NCBI RefSeq assembly: GCF_014643535.1
Contig: NZ_BMJQ01000014.1
Coordinates: 62,001 to 126,000, forward strand
Direction: 5' to 3'
DNA length: 64,000 nt
Source of the DNA: Aliidongia dinghuensis
GTDB taxonomy: Bacteria; Pseudomonadota; Alphaproteobacteria; ATCC43930; CGMCC-115725
The notes beneath the pieces were generated by a model, which did no database searches, was not told where the DNA came from, and saw only the letters and a list, made by a program, of their open reading frames with translations. Below are positions 55,790 through 64,000 of the stretch, piece by piece; positions within the stretch are counted from its first letter, which is position 1; each line of letters starts with the position of its first letter. A program made the translations under genes and the position numbers.

Positions 55790-56395
55790 ATGAACATGCG
55801 CGTTCTTCTCGCGGCCGCAGGGATGGCGCTCGCCGTCGTGGCCGCCCAGCCAGCCAAGGCCGACATCATCGTCAACGGCGACTTCGGGACCAACGACTTC
55901 ACCGGCTGGACCTTGAGCGGCAGCAACCTCAGCGCCGTCAGCGTCGGCCACGCCACGGCCGCCCCGGGCTCGATCGGCGCACCGACCGGCAATGCCGCTT
56001 ATCTCGGCACCTTCGGCAGCGAGATCGACCTGTCGCAGGCCCTCTCGACCGTCGCGGGCACGACCTATGACCTGACGTTCCAGCTGCAGGCCGACAGCGG
56101 CACGGCGGCGCCCGACTATTTCACGACGACGATCGACGGCGTGGTGCTGAGCCAGCTGTCGCTCCTCAACGTCGGCGACCAGGTCTTCCAGACGTTCGAC
56201 GCGCAGTTCACCGCGACCGGCAGCTCGACGCTGCTCAACTTCGCCGTCTCCAACGATCCCTCGTTCTTCGAGCTCGCGAACGTGTCGGCGACCGACGTGC
56301 CGGAGCCGCCGACCTGGGCGCTGCTGATGGCGGGCGTTGCGGGCCTCGTCGGGCTCGGCCTGCGCCGTCGCAACACGCCTGCGACCTTCGCCTGA
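55790..56395 (+). CDS. PEP-CTERM sorting domain protein
   Basis: A 201-aa exported protein. A Sec signal peptide (cleavage near AKA-DIIVNG) is followed by a beta-rich body (FGTNDFTGWTLSG) of the kind seen in extracellular matrix proteins. The C-terminal PEP-CTERM tripartite anchor is VPEPPTWALLMAGVAGLVG with LRRR after it, and it directs cleavage by an exosortase. No exosortase gene is in the window. A GGAGA ribosome-binding site precedes the ATG. Confidence 0.9.
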   Translation: MNMRVLLAAAGMALAVVAAQPAKADIIVNGDFGTNDFTGWTLSGSNLSAVSVGHATAAPGSIGAPTGNAAYLGTFGSEIDLSQALSTVAGTTYDLTFQLQADSGTAAPDYFTTTIDGVVLSQLSLLNVGDQVFQTFDAQFTATGSSTLLNFAVSNDPSFFELANVSATDVPEPPTWALLMAGVAGLVGLGLRRRNTPATFA

Positions 56396-56416
56396 GACCA
56401 TACGCGATCGACATGG

Positions 56417-56451
56417 GCGAGGCCGTCCGTCCCGGGCGGCCTCGCCTCTTT
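56417..56451 (+). terminator. Terminator after the PEP-CTERM gene
   Basis: GCGAGGCCG (56417-56425) pairs with CGGCCTCGC (56437-56445), and CTCTTT follows. It lies 21 bp after the stop codon. Confidence 0.7.
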
Positions 56452-56504
56452 GATTCTGCCAAGATCATGCGCCGTCTCCCGCCGAGGCGGCCGAGGAGCC
56501 CCGG

Positions 56505-58550
56505 GTGAGCCGTTTCCTTGCCGCAATCCAATTCACCGCTCTGCTGCTGCTTGTGGCGCCCCAAATCGTCGCGCCCCAGGCGGCGCGCGCGGACTGGGAC
56601 GATCAGCCCGGTTTCGGCTTCACCGGCGACTACCTCGTCACGAGCCCTGAGGCGCCTTGCGGCACCGGCACACCGCCGCGCGGCCATTTCCCGCCCGAGA
56701 TCCCCACCACGGCCCCGTTCCAGATCGTGACGCTGACGGTGAAGCAGGACCCGAACCGGCTCTGCTACGTGTTCGGCAAGATCGCCGAGGCGCCGACGAT
56801 CCGCGTGCGCCAGGGCGAGGACATGTTCATCAAGTTGCGGAACGAGATCACCGATCCGGCGGCGCTCGACAAGCTGGTGCCCGTGGGCCATCTCGACGAC
56901 CCCAATCCCGAGATCAAGGCCGAGGCCGGCACCTACCCGGTCGAGCCGGCGATGCATCACAAGGCGACCGGCCGGACCAACCTGCATGTCCATGGCCTCG
57001 CCGTATCGCCGAACGTGCCGCAGGACGAGACGTTGAAGACCTGCGTCGATCCGGCGACCGGCCCCTCGCCGACTAGCCCGGCCCCGACCAGCCCGGCCCT
57101 CTGCGGGCGGCGCGAGTTCGTCTATCACTATCGCATCGCCCCCACGATGCCCGCCGGCCTCTACTGGTACCATCCGCATGTCCATGGCGAGGTCCAGGCG
57201 CAGATGCTGATGGGCCTGTCGGGCGCCTTGATCGTCGAAGGTCCGGCCGATGACGCGCGCCGCGCCGCCGGGATCGAGGACCGCGTCTTCGTCATCCGCC
57301 AATCCCAGGATCTGGACGCGCCGCCGCCCGCTGCCGCCACGGCCGATGCGGCACCCGCCAAGCCCGAGGCAGCCAAGCCCGACGCGCCCAAGCCCGAGGC
57401 AGCGAAGCCGCATCGCAAGCGGCCGAAGCTCGAGGGCGAGCAAATCGACACGGCCGACGAGATGGCCTGCTCGGACAACGCCGGCACCGACGAGCTGACC
57501 CTGAACGGCGCCCAAGTGCTCGACGGCGACGCGAAGGACACCGACCTCGCCCATCTCGAGATCGCCGCCGGGCAGAAGCAGCTCTGGCGCGTGCTGAACG
57601 CAGCGACGGACTCCTTCCTCGATCTGCAGCTGGTCGACGAGACGGGCAAGGCAGTGCCGATGGCGATCGAGGCGCGCGACGGCGTGCCGCTCATCAACGA
57701 CGCCGGCAACCTGCTGGCGGCCGAGAGCACGGCGGCGGCACAGCTGGTGCCGCCCGCGGGTCGGCTCGAGTTCTACGTCGACGCGCCAGCCGTAGGCCGG
57801 AAGCTCTATCTCGTCAGCCACAAGGTCGACACCGGCTGCGCCGGCGACAAGGTGCCGGAACGCAAGCTCGCCTATCTGACCGCGATCGAGCCGACCCAGC
57901 CGCTGCCGCCGGCGAAGCTGCCGGCGCCGATCACGACGGCCGCCCTGCCCGGCCCGTTCAACGGCATCCTGGCGCGCAAGACCGACAAGGTCCGCACCCT
58001 CGCCTTCGCCGAATATCCGCATCCGGGCTCGGACGACCTCAACGACTTCTATATCTTCGAGCGCAAGCCCGGCGCCGTCGTGCGCCCTTACGATATGGGC
58101 GGCGAGCCGGCGATCACGGTCAATGCCGGCACGACCGAGGAATGGGTCGTCGAGAACTGGACCAACGAGCTGCACGCCTTCCACATCCACCAGGTGCACT
58201 TCCGCGTGCTCGAGGTGAACGGCAAGCCGGAGAAAGATCCGGAACTGCTCGACGTCATGACTGTGCCGGCTGCGCGTACGAGCTCTGGCGACGTGACCAA
58301 GGCGAAGGGACCTGTCATGCCCGGCCGGATCCGCATCAAGCTCTATTTCCCACCGGAGCTGGCCGGCGACATCCCGTTCCACTGCCATCTGGTCGACCAT
58401 GAGGATTCCGGGATGATGGCGGTGCTGCGCGTGCTGCCGCCGCAGACCGCACAGCAGCGGAAAGCGGAACTGACGCCGGCGGACCTGCTGAAGAACGCGC
58501 CGATCTGCCGCGCAGCCGACGGCACCGCGCCTTCGTCGAAGCCGGAATAG
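56505..58550 (+). CDS. Multicopper oxidase family protein
   Basis: A 681-aa exported oxidase with a Sec signal peptide (cleavage near AARA-DWDD). All four copper-binding motifs are present: NLHVHGLAVSP, YWYHPHVHGE, HAFHIHQVHF and PFHCHLVDHEDSGMM. They bind one type 1 and a trinuclear cluster that reduces O2 to water. A low-complexity AKPEAAKPDAPKPEAAKP insert at about 280-310 separates the first two cupredoxin domains. The GTG start has a GAGGAG site. The substrate (metal or phenolic) is unknown. Confidence 0.92.
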   Translation: MSRFLAAIQFTALLLLVAPQIVAPQAARADWDDQPGFGFTGDYLVTSPEAPCGTGTPPRGHFPPEIPTTAPFQIVTLTVKQDPNRLCYVFGKIAEAPTIRVRQGEDMFIKLRNEITDPAALDKLVPVGHLDDPNPEIKAEAGTYPVEPAMHHKATGRTNLHVHGLAVSPNVPQDETLKTCVDPATGPSPTSPAPTSPALCGRREFVYHYRIAPTMPAGLYWYHPHVHGEVQAQMLMGLSGALIVEGPADDARRAAGIEDRVFVIRQSQDLDAPPPAAATADAAPAKPEAAKPDAPKPEAAKPHRKRPKLEGEQIDTADEMACSDNAGTDELTLNGAQVLDGDAKDTDLAHLEIAAGQKQLWRVLNAATDSFLDLQLVDETGKAVPMAIEARDGVPLINDAGNLLAAESTAAAQLVPPAGRLEFYVDAPAVGRKLYLVSHKVDTGCAGDKVPERKLAYLTAIEPTQPLPPAKLPAPITTAALPGPFNGILARKTDKVRTLAFAEYPHPGSDDLNDFYIFERKPGAVVRPYDMGGEPAITVNAGTTEEWVVENWTNELHAFHIHQVHFRVLEVNGKPEKDPELLDVMTVPAARTSSGDVTKAKGPVMPGRIRIKLYFPPELAGDIPFHCHLVDHEDSGMMAVLRVLPPQTAQQRKAELTPADLLKNAPICRAADGTAPSSKPE

Positions 58551-58559
58551 AAATGGAAA

Positions 58560-58588
58560 GGGGCGCTCCGGCATCGACGGAGCGCCCC
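58560..58588. terminator. Hairpin terminator between convergent genes
   Basis: GGGGCGCTCCG (58560-58570) pairs with CGGAGCGCCCC (58578-58588). It lies between the convergent oxidase and SPGYWK-protein stops and could serve both strands. Confidence 0.7.
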
Positions 58589-58620
58589 CAATCAGGCGGA
58601 AAAGGATCGGGCCGATCGCC

Positions 58621-59283
58621 TCAGGTGGCAATCTGGATTAGATAGGTCTCACCCTGACTGACCGTCCAGCGCTCGCCGGAACCATCCTTGTAAGTGCCGT
58701 TGTAGAGGGCCACCACCTGGGACGTCGTCAGCGGATAGTTGCTGATGTTGGCGCCGCTGCTGCGGTTGCTGTTGAGCGCATTCAGATAGCCGGCCGCGTA
58801 CTGGGACTCGGTGCTGCCCGGCATGTTCTTCAGCACATATCCCAGCGGCTGGTTCGGACCCGCGCCGAAGAGCGCCGCAAACGTCAAGGAAGCGTCGGGA
58901 TAGCTGTTGTTGTAGTGGTTGGACGGCTGCGGACTGGCCAAGGCCGCGTTCGAGGTGTAGGCCTGCTTCCAATAGCCGGGCGACCGACCGGTGCCGCAGC
59001 TCACCCCCAACGGCTGGTGCGACAGGTTGTTGATGCCGCCCGCCGTCTGCGCCGAGAGGAACGCCGACGGCACGACGCAGGAACCACCGTAGACCGGTCG
59101 GTTGCGCATCAGCACGACGCCGGTCGCGGCCCCGGCAGCCCCCGCCATCCAGGCGCGGCGCGAGGGCTTTCCCGCACCGGCAGCCGACTTCGGCATGTCG
59201 ACAGAACCAGGCGCACCGGCCGCGCCCGCGGCCTGGTCACCCTGGATCGGCGCCGGCATTTCCGGCGATAGCTTTTCCGTCAT
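58621..59283 (-). CDS. Tat-signal protein with a SPGYWK motif, function unknown
   Basis: A 220-aa protein. A 40-residue hydrophilic N-terminus precedes a Tat-like signal (SRRAWMAGAAGAATGVVLM), longer than usual. The mature part has two Cys (GGSCVVPS and GVSCGTG) and the SPGYWK motif (GTGRSPGYWKQAYTSNAAL), a motif recurrent in secreted bacterial proteins of unknown function. The rest is Asn/Ser/Gly/Tyr-rich. Because Tat export yields a folded protein, it could be a second type II secretion substrate. I do not recognise an enzymatic domain. Confidence 0.8.
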   Translation of the reverse strand: MTEKLSPEMPAPIQGDQAAGAAGAPGSVDMPKSAAGAGKPSRRAWMAGAAGAATGVVLMRNRPVYGGSCVVPSAFLSAQTAGGINNLSHQPLGVSCGTGRSPGYWKQAYTSNAALASPQPSNHYNNSYPDASLTFAALFGAGPNQPLGYVLKNMPGSTESQYAAGYLNALNSNRSSGANISNYPLTTSQVVALYNGTYKDGSGERWTVSQGETYLIQIAT

Positions 59284-59633
59284 AAGAGTTGCCCGAAAGC
59301 CGTTAAAAAGAAGCGGAAATTACCGACGCGTAAACCGTCGGGTTCCTTTACACATTGCCAGAGACGCCGGCGAGTGCTCGAGGGCCACCGCTCAGAATAA
59401 TATGCTACCGATGAATTGTTTAATTTTGTGTAGCGAAAAGGACGATTGCTGGCAAGGGGCCAACATAGCCGCAGGTATGTCATCGCGGCTGTGGCGCAAC
59501 GCGCGACTGTGGACGGTCGTTCCGGGGAAGCGAGCGGGCGCATCTCGCGGCACGCCGCCCCCGTACCATGGCTCCGGCGCCGTGCGGAACACGGCTAACC
59601 GCGCCGCGACACTATGTCATTGAAAAGGGAGGT
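59284..59633. other. Intergenic region before tRNA-Ser
   Basis: About 350 bp with an imperfect dyad CCGACG...CGTCGG near 59321-59340 and an AT-rich stretch around 59400-59440 (AATTGTTTAATTTTG), both suitable for promoter or operator elements of the SPGYWK gene. No coding sequence stands out. Confidence 0.4.
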
Positions 59634-59726
59634 TGGCGGAGGGGATGGGATTCGAACCCACGATAGAGGTTTACCCTCTATAACGGTTTAGCAAACCGCC
59701 GCCTTCAGCCACTCGGCCACCCCTCC
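59634..59726 (-). tRNA. tRNA-Ser(GCU)
   Basis: Reading the reverse strand, GGAGGGG starts the acceptor stem and CCCCTCC closes it, followed by discriminator G and an encoded CCA. The anticodon loop reads TTTGCTAAA, giving GCU for AGC/AGU serine codons. A long variable arm (TATAGAGGGTAAACCTCTATC) and the T loop GGTTCGAATCC are clear. About 93 nt with CCA, typical for a class II tRNA. Confidence 0.97.
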
Positions 59727-59935
59727 ACCGATGAGTGGGTTTTTTCACGGCGTTTGTGCAACCGTTCTTAAAGAGGGGCGGTCAACCTGTCAACGGACTG
59801 TCTCGCACGCCACGTCCCCGTCGCGCGCAGGGCGGCTGCGCGCGGTCGACCAGAGCGTTTTTCTTGCGCCCCCGACGCAAGTCCGGCGCCGGCCCGGCCA
59901 CAAGCCGGCGCGCCGGCGTGTGTTACCAGCGTGTG

Positions 59936-60097
59936 TTAGAGGATCTGCGCGATCAGATAGCTGACCCCGACGACCGCGGCCCAACTGGCAGTGGCGGAGG
60001 CAAGCGCCACCGTCACGCGCAGGCTGCGTGACCATTTGAGGTCTTTCGAGGCGCCCCCCATCGGGCAACGCGTGGAATGTTCCGAATTTACGAGCAT
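59936..60097 (-). CDS. Small membrane protein, 53 aa, hypothetical
   Basis: A short frame with a Lys/Arg-rich start (GGASKDLKWSRSLRVTVALA) and one hydrophobic helix to the C-terminus (SATASWAAVVGVSYLIAQIL). It would be a single-pass membrane protein. An upstream GTG and ATG 2 codons apart are possible starts; a GGAGGGG lies 14 bp upstream. I do not recognise a family. Translation is plausible from composition but not certain. Confidence 0.5.
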   Translation of the reverse strand: MLVNSEHSTRCPMGGASKDLKWSRSLRVTVALASATASWAAVVGVSYLIAQIL

Positions 60098-60175
60098 GAT
60101 CACGGCCTTGACCCCTCCCCGGGTCCCTGCTGTTTCATGACACAATGATGATATAGGCAAATTAACAACAAATGC

Positions 60176-60206
60176 AAAAGGGGTCGAGCATCGCTCGACC
60201 CCTTTA
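60176..60206 (-). terminator. Terminator of the gatCAB operon
   Basis: AAAGGGGTCGAGC and GCTCGACCCCTTT form a 13-bp stem with a 3-nt loop and A/T flanks (TTTT on the gat strand). It lies 25 bp after the gatB stop. A/T runs on both sides allow action on either strand. Confidence 0.9.
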
Positions 60207-60230
60207 TTTACTTCGCAGTTGCGAGATAAA

Positions 60231-61712
60231 TTACGGCGCCAGCTTCTTGCGCAACAAATCGTTGAGCAAGGCGGGATTGGCTTTGCCCCCGGTTGCTTTC
60301 ATCACCTGGCCGACGAAGAAGCCGAACAGCTTGTCCTTCCCGGAACGGTATTCAGACACCTTATCTCCATTCGCCGCCAGCACAGCATCGATCGCCTGCT
60401 CGATGGCGCCGGTATCCGTCACCTGCCGCAAGCCCTGCGACTCGACGATCTCGCCGGCGCTCTTGCCGGTTTCGAGCATCGCCTGGAACACGTCCTTGGC
60501 GATCTTGCCCGAGATCGTGTTGTCGGCGATGAGATCGACAAGTTCGCCCAAGGCCTTGGCCGAGATCGGCGACGCCTCGATGCCCACGCCCAGCTTGTTC
60601 AAGGCGCCGAACAGGTCGCCGGTCACCCAGTTGGCCGCGAGCTTCGGATCGCGGCCTGCAGCCACCTCCTCGTAGTAGTACGCAGTCGCCTGCTCGGCCA
60701 CCAGCACGCCCGCGTCATAAGGGCTGAGCTTGAAGTCGGCGATGAAGCGCGCCTTCTTCGCGTCCGGCAGCTCCGGCATATCCGCCTTGACCCGCTCGAT
60801 CATTGCCGGATCGAGCACCAGCGGCAGCAGGTCCGGATCGGGGAAGTAGCGATAGTCGTGCGCCTCCTCCTTGGAGCGCATGGGCCGCGTGACGCCGCGG
60901 CCGGAATCGAACAGGCGCGTCTCCTGCTTGATCGCGCCGCCGTCCTCCAGCACCTCGATCTGGCGTCGCGCCTCGTACTCGATCGCCTGCATGACGAAGC
61001 GGATCGAGTTCACGTTCTTGATCTCGTTGCGCGTGCCGTAGGGCTCGCCCGGCCGGCGCACCGAGACGTTGCAGTCGCAGCGCATGGAGCCTTCCTCCAT
61101 GTTGCCGTCGCAGGTGCCGAGATAGCGCAGGATCGAGCGCAGCTTCTTGAGGTACGCCCCCGCCTCCTCGGCCGAGCGCATGTCGGGCTCCGACACGATC
61201 TCCATCAGCGGCACGCCGGCCCGGTTGAGATCGATGAAGGTCATCGTCGGCGACTGGTCGTGCAGGCTCTTTCCCGCGTCCTGCTCCAGGTGCAGGCGCG
61301 TGACGCCGACCTCGCGCGTCGAGCCGTCGGGCATATCCAGCACGAGCTGGCCCTTGCCCACGATCGGCTGGCTGAACTGCGAGATCTGATAGCCGTTCGG
61401 CAGATCGGCGTAGAAATAGTTCTTCCGGTCGAACACCGAGACCTGGTTGATCTCAGCATCGAGGCCGAAGCCGGTCTTGATCGCCTTCTCGACCGCCTGC
61501 TCGTTGATGACCGGCAGCATGCCCGGGAAGCCGGCATCGACCGGCGAGACCTGGGTATTGGGGTCGGCGCCGAACGCGGTCGCAGCCCCAGAGAACAGCT
61601 TCGCCTCGGTCGTGACCTGGGCATGGACCTCGAGGCCGATCACGACCTCCCACTTGCCGGTCCGGCCTTCGATCAGCAACTCGTCGCGCACGGGAACGGT
61701 GGTGCTGCTCAT
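60231..61712 (-). CDS. gatB: Asp-tRNA(Asn)/Glu-tRNA(Gln) amidotransferase subunit B
   Basis: A 493-aa subunit that phosphorylates the misacylated Glu- or Asp-tRNA and binds the t[54 protein letters not shown] and the Zn-binding [14 protein letters not shown] are all conserved. The tail ([19 protein letters not shown] onward) is the YqeY-like tRNA-binding domain. Length is normal. It follows gatA with a 3-bp gap. Confidence 0.97.
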   Translation of the reverse strand: MSSTTVPVRDELLIEGRTGKWEVVIGLEVHAQVTTEAKLFSGAATAFGADPNTQVSPVDAGFPGMLPVINEQAVEKAIKTGFGLDAEINQVSVFDRKNYFYADLPNGYQISQFSQPIVGKGQLVLDMPDGSTREVGVTRLHLEQDAGKSLHDQSPTMTFIDLNRAGVPLMEIVSEPDMRSAEEAGAYLKKLRSILRYLGTCDGNMEEGSMRCDCNVSVRRPGEPYGTRNEIKNVNSIRFVMQAIEYEARRQIEVLEDGGAIKQETRLFDSGRGVTRPMRSKEEAHDYRYFPDPDLLPLVLDPAMIERVKADMPELPDAKKARFIADFKLSPYDAGVLVAEQATAYYYEEVAAGRDPKLAANWVTGDLFGALNKLGVGIEASPISAKALGELVDLIADNTISGKIAKDVFQAMLETGKSAGEIVESQGLRQVTDTGAIEQAIDAVLAANGDKVSEYRSGKDKLFGFFVGQVMKATGGKANPALLNDLLRKKLAP

Positions 61713-61715
61713 GGC

Positions 61716-63194
61716 TCAGGCCCTCCCCGCCCGCTCGGGCTTCGCTGTGAACCCCGCCGCCGTCTCGAGCGCGCCGGCGGCGCGGATCATGGTCTCCTCG
61801 TCGAACGCCCGGCCGATGATCTGCAGGCCCAGGGGCAGGCCGTCGGCCGTGAGCCCCGCCGGCACCGAGATGCCCGGCAGGCCCGCGAGATTGACCGGCA
61901 CGGTGAACACGTCGTTCAGGTACATGGCGAGCGGATCGTCCATCTTCTCGCCGATCCCGAAGGCGGCCGACGGCGCCGTCGGCGTCAGGATGACGTCGCA
62001 CTGCTGGAACGCCTGCTCGAAATCCTTGGCGATCAAGGTGCGCAGGCGCTGGGCCTTCAGGTAATAGGCGTCGTAATAGCCGGCCGATAGCACATAGGTG
62101 CCGATCAGCACGCGCCGCTTCACCTCCGCGCCGAAGCCTTCGGCCCGGGTGTTCTCGTACATCTCGTCGAGCGAGGCGCCCGGCACGCGCAGGCCGAAGC
62201 GCACGCCGTCGTAGCGCGAGAGGTTGGCCGAGGCCTCGGCCGGCGCGATGATGTAATAGGTCGGCAGCGCGTACTTGGTCATCGGCAGGCTGATCTCGAC
62301 CGGCGTGGCGCCCGCCGCCTTCATCCAGTCGATGCCCTGCTGCCACAGCGCCTCGATCTCGGCCGGCATGCCGTCGAGGCGGTATTCCTTGGGAATGCCG
62401 ACGCGCAAGCCCCGGATGTCGCCGGTGAGTGCCGCCTTGAAGTCCGGCACGGCGAGCGGTGCCGAGGTCGAATCCTTCGGATCATGGCCGGCCATGACGC
62501 TGAGCATGATCGCCGCGTCCTCGACCGTGCGGGTCATAGGCCCCGCCTGATCGAGCGACGACGCGAAGGCGACGATGCCCCAGCGCGAGCAGCGGCCATA
62601 GGTCGGCTTCAGCCCGACGATGCCGCAGAAACCGGCCGGCTGGCGGATCGAACCGCCGGTGTCGGTGCCGGTCGCCGCCAGCGCCAGGCGGGCGGCGACC
62701 GAGGAGGCCGAACCGCCGGACGAGCCGCCCGGAACCAGCTGGCGATTGCCGCCTTCCTTGCTCCAGGGATTGATGACCGGGCCGTAATAGCTCGTCATGT
62801 TCGACGAACCCATGGCGAACTCGTCGAGATTGAGTTTGCCCAGGCAGGTGGCGCCGGCATCCCACAGCTTCTGCGTGATGGTCGACTCATAGGGCGGCTT
62901 GAAGCCGTCCAGGATGTGCGAGGCGGCCGTGGTCAGCACGCCCTTGGTGCAGAACAGGTCCTTGATCGCGATCGGCAGGCCCTCGAGCACGCCGCCCTCG
63001 CCGCGCGCCAGGCGCTCGTCGCTCGCCTTCGCCATATCGAGCGCCTTCTCCGGCGTCTCGGTGATGAAGGCGTTCAAATCGCGCGACGCCTCGATCGCGG
63101 CGATATGCGCCTTCGCAAGCTCGACGGCGGAGAATTTCCTGTCGGCCAGCCCCTTGCGGGCGGACGCCAGGGTCAAATCGGTAAAATCGCTCAT
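61716..63194 (-). CDS. gatA: Asp-tRNA(Asn)/Glu-tRNA(Gln) amidotransferase subunit A
   Basis: A 492-aa amidase that hydrolyses glutamine and delivers ammonia to GatB. The Ser-cisSer-Lys amidase signature is visible: [17 protein letters not shown] with the Lys, and [19 protein letters not shown] with both serines. [20 protein letters not shown] follows. Length is normal. The ATG overlaps the gatC stop by 1 bp. Confidence 0.97.
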   Translation of the reverse strand: MSDFTDLTLASARKGLADRKFSAVELAKAHIAAIEASRDLNAFITETPEKALDMAKASDERLARGEGGVLEGLPIAIKDLFCTKGVLTTAASHILDGFKPPYESTITQKLWDAGATCLGKLNLDEFAMGSSNMTSYYGPVINPWSKEGGNRQLVPGGSSGGSASSVAARLALAATGTDTGGSIRQPAGFCGIVGLKPTYGRCSRWGIVAFASSLDQAGPMTRTVEDAAIMLSVMAGHDPKDSTSAPLAVPDFKAALTGDIRGLRVGIPKEYRLDGMPAEIEALWQQGIDWMKAAGATPVEISLPMTKYALPTYYIIAPAEASANLSRYDGVRFGLRVPGASLDEMYENTRAEGFGAEVKRRVLIGTYVLSAGYYDAYYLKAQRLRTLIAKDFEQAFQQCDVILTPTAPSAAFGIGEKMDDPLAMYLNDVFTVPVNLAGLPGISVPAGLTADGLPLGLQIIGRAFDEETMIRAAGALETAAGFTAKPERAGRA

Positions 63195-63481
63195 TACTCG
63201 ACCACCTTCGGCACGGTGAAGAAACCGTGCAGCGCACCGGGCGCGTTCTTCAGGATGTCGTCGGCCCGATTGCCGTCGGTCACCTTATCGGGACGCATCG
63301 GCAATGTGATGGCGGCGACGCTCGTCATCGGCTCGACACCTTGCGTGTCGACCTCGTCCAATTGCTCGACCCAATGGAGGATCTTGTTGAGCTCTTGGCC
63401 AAGCGCTTCGCGATCGGCTTCGGGAACCTTGATGCGTGCCAGGGTGGCGATGCGCGCCACGGTGGCCTTGTCCAACGACAT
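63194..63481 (-). CDS. gatC: Asp-tRNA(Asn)/Glu-tRNA(Gln) amidotransferase subunit C
   Basis: A 95-aa small subunit that stabilises the GatA-GatB complex. [16 protein letters not shown] and [20 protein letters not shown] are the family pattern, and the C-terminus FFTVPKVVE is standard. The start is MSLDKATV; the frame is open 11 codons upstream. It is first in the gatCAB operon, divergent from ruvX across 131 bp. Confidence 0.96.
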   Translation of the reverse strand: MSLDKATVARIATLARIKVPEADREALGQELNKILHWVEQLDEVDTQGVEPMTSVAAITLPMRPDKVTDGNRADDILKNAPGALHGFFTVPKVVE

Positions 63482-63612
63482 GAGATAAACCTCGGGGTCT
63501 TCCGGGAACGCCACCGCCGGAAGGTCCGCCTCGGGATCGCTCGTGCGGGAAAACCGAGCGCGGCCCAGGGCGTTGCCTGATCTCGACGGAAGCCGGAAGC
63601 TAGCACCCCATC

Positions 63613-64000
63613 ATGCCGATCCGCAACCCTACGGAACTCAAGGCCTGCCTCGCCCCGGGCGAGCGGCTCCTGGGGCTCGATCTCGGCACCAAGACGATCG
63701 GCCTCGCGCTCTCCGACACGCTGCTGATGGTGGCCTCGCCCTTGAAGACGCTGACGCGCGGCAAGTTCAAGGACGACGCGGCGGCACTGGCGGCACTCCG
63801 CCGCGAACATCGGGTGGGTGCGCTCGTCCTGGGCCTGCCCATCAACATGGATGGCACCGAGGGACCGCGCGCCCAAGCGACCCGCGCCTTCGCGCGCAAT
63901 CTGATGGCGATAGACGACCCGAACATCCTGTTCTGGGACGAGCGCCTGTCGACCGCTGCCGTGACGCGCGGCATGATCGAGGCCGATCTCTCGCGCAAGC
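63613..64000 (+). CDS. ruvX: Holliday junction resolvase-like protein RuvX/YqgF, 5' part
   Basis: The first 129 codons; the gene runs off the window. It begins MPIRNPTEL and reaches the RNase H-like nuclease core LLGLDLGTKTIGLALSDTLL with a catalytic Asp, then VLGLPINMDGTEGPRAQ and FWDERLSTAAVTRGMIE with a second acidic residue. YqgF/RuvX processes rRNA ends and may resolve Holliday junctions. Its place divergent from gatC is common in alphaproteobacteria. Confidence 0.93.
   Translation, partial: MPIRNPTELKACLAPGERLLGLDLGTKTIGLALSDTLLMVASPLKTLTRGKFKDDAAALAALRREHRVGALVLGLPINMDGTEGPRAQATRAFARNLMAIDDPNILFWDERLSTAAVTRGMIEADLSRK

Noticed and set aside
53990-58631. Two minus-strand frames of about 800 codons each
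   Set aside because: Antisense shadows of the phospholipase and multicopper oxidase genes; composition is dominated by Arg, Gly, Val and Asp with no motifs.
59870-59935. GCGTGTGTTA direct repeat and GC-rich dyads near the small membrane protein
   Set aside because: Two short copies only, in skewed GC-rich DNA; no regulatory or mobile signature.

Overview
The window is GC-rich chromosomal DNA (roughly two-thirds G+C by eye) with tightly packed genes and many 4-nt ATGA stop/start overlaps. The gene families point to an alphaproteobacterium, most probably of the Rhodospirillales: gatCAB divergent from ruvX, a DUF3422 protein, many phosphorelay and c-di-GMP genes, and a 2-aminobenzoyl-CoA/salicylyl-CoA type monooxygenase-reductase. 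The order-level assignment is inference.

Layout. 1-5.5 kb: end of a GGDEF-EAL phosphodiesterase, an FAH-family hydrolase, a cation diffusion facilitator with a PAS_5 protein, and GDP-L-fucose synthase. 5.6-12.5 kb: a signalling block with a sigma-54 response regulator divergent from a hybrid histidine kinase, then a single-domain receiver and an Hpt-receiver-degenerate GGDEF protein. 12.5-16.5 kb: a 3.9-kb mobile island bounded by a 15-bp inverted repeat. It holds recombinase and transposase debris, an intact FAD monooxygenase and a broken IS5-family transposase, and it starts at the CTAG end of a dispersed palindromic repeat. 16.5-24.4 kb: a GNAT enzyme, an MHS-type transporter, and a MarR-led catabolic operon (monooxygenase-reductase, SDR, crotonase, acyl-CoA dehydrogenase, RidA) with an AT-rich palindrome at its head. 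24.6-31.3 kb: a Tat-exported ferritin-like protein, a large MscS channel, an Lrp/AsnC regulator, and a fusion of ornithine aminotransferase with an arginine dihydrolase-like domain. 31.5-36.1 kb: a five-gene Liv-type ABC transporter. 36.3-43.8 kb: DUF3422, a glycine-zipper lipoprotein, a D-2-hydroxyacid dehydrogenase, a diguanylate cyclase response regulator with a BarA-like hybrid kinase, and an Asp/Glu racemase-family protein. 43.9-53.7 kb: a type II secretion locus split into two convergent units (gspD-gspK; gspE-F-H-I-J-L-M-C), with no gspG or gspO in it. 53.9-59.3 kb: probable exoproteins (phospholipase C family, PEP-CTERM protein, multicopper oxidase, Tat-signal SPGYWK protein). 59.6-64 kb: tRNA-Ser(GCU), gatCAB and the start of ruvX.

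How the parts work together. The type II secretion genes sit directly beside several proteins with export signals, which suggests a local secretion module. The MarR operon looks like aerobic CoA-thioester degradation of an amino- or hydroxybenzoate, with RidA removing reactive enamine/imine intermediates. The fusion protein could convert arginine to glutamate semialdehyde through ornithine on one polypeptide, with the adjacent AsnC-type protein as its likely regulator. Most novel for follow-up are the aminotransferase-dihydrolase fusion, the inverted-repeat-bounded island and the split secretion locus.
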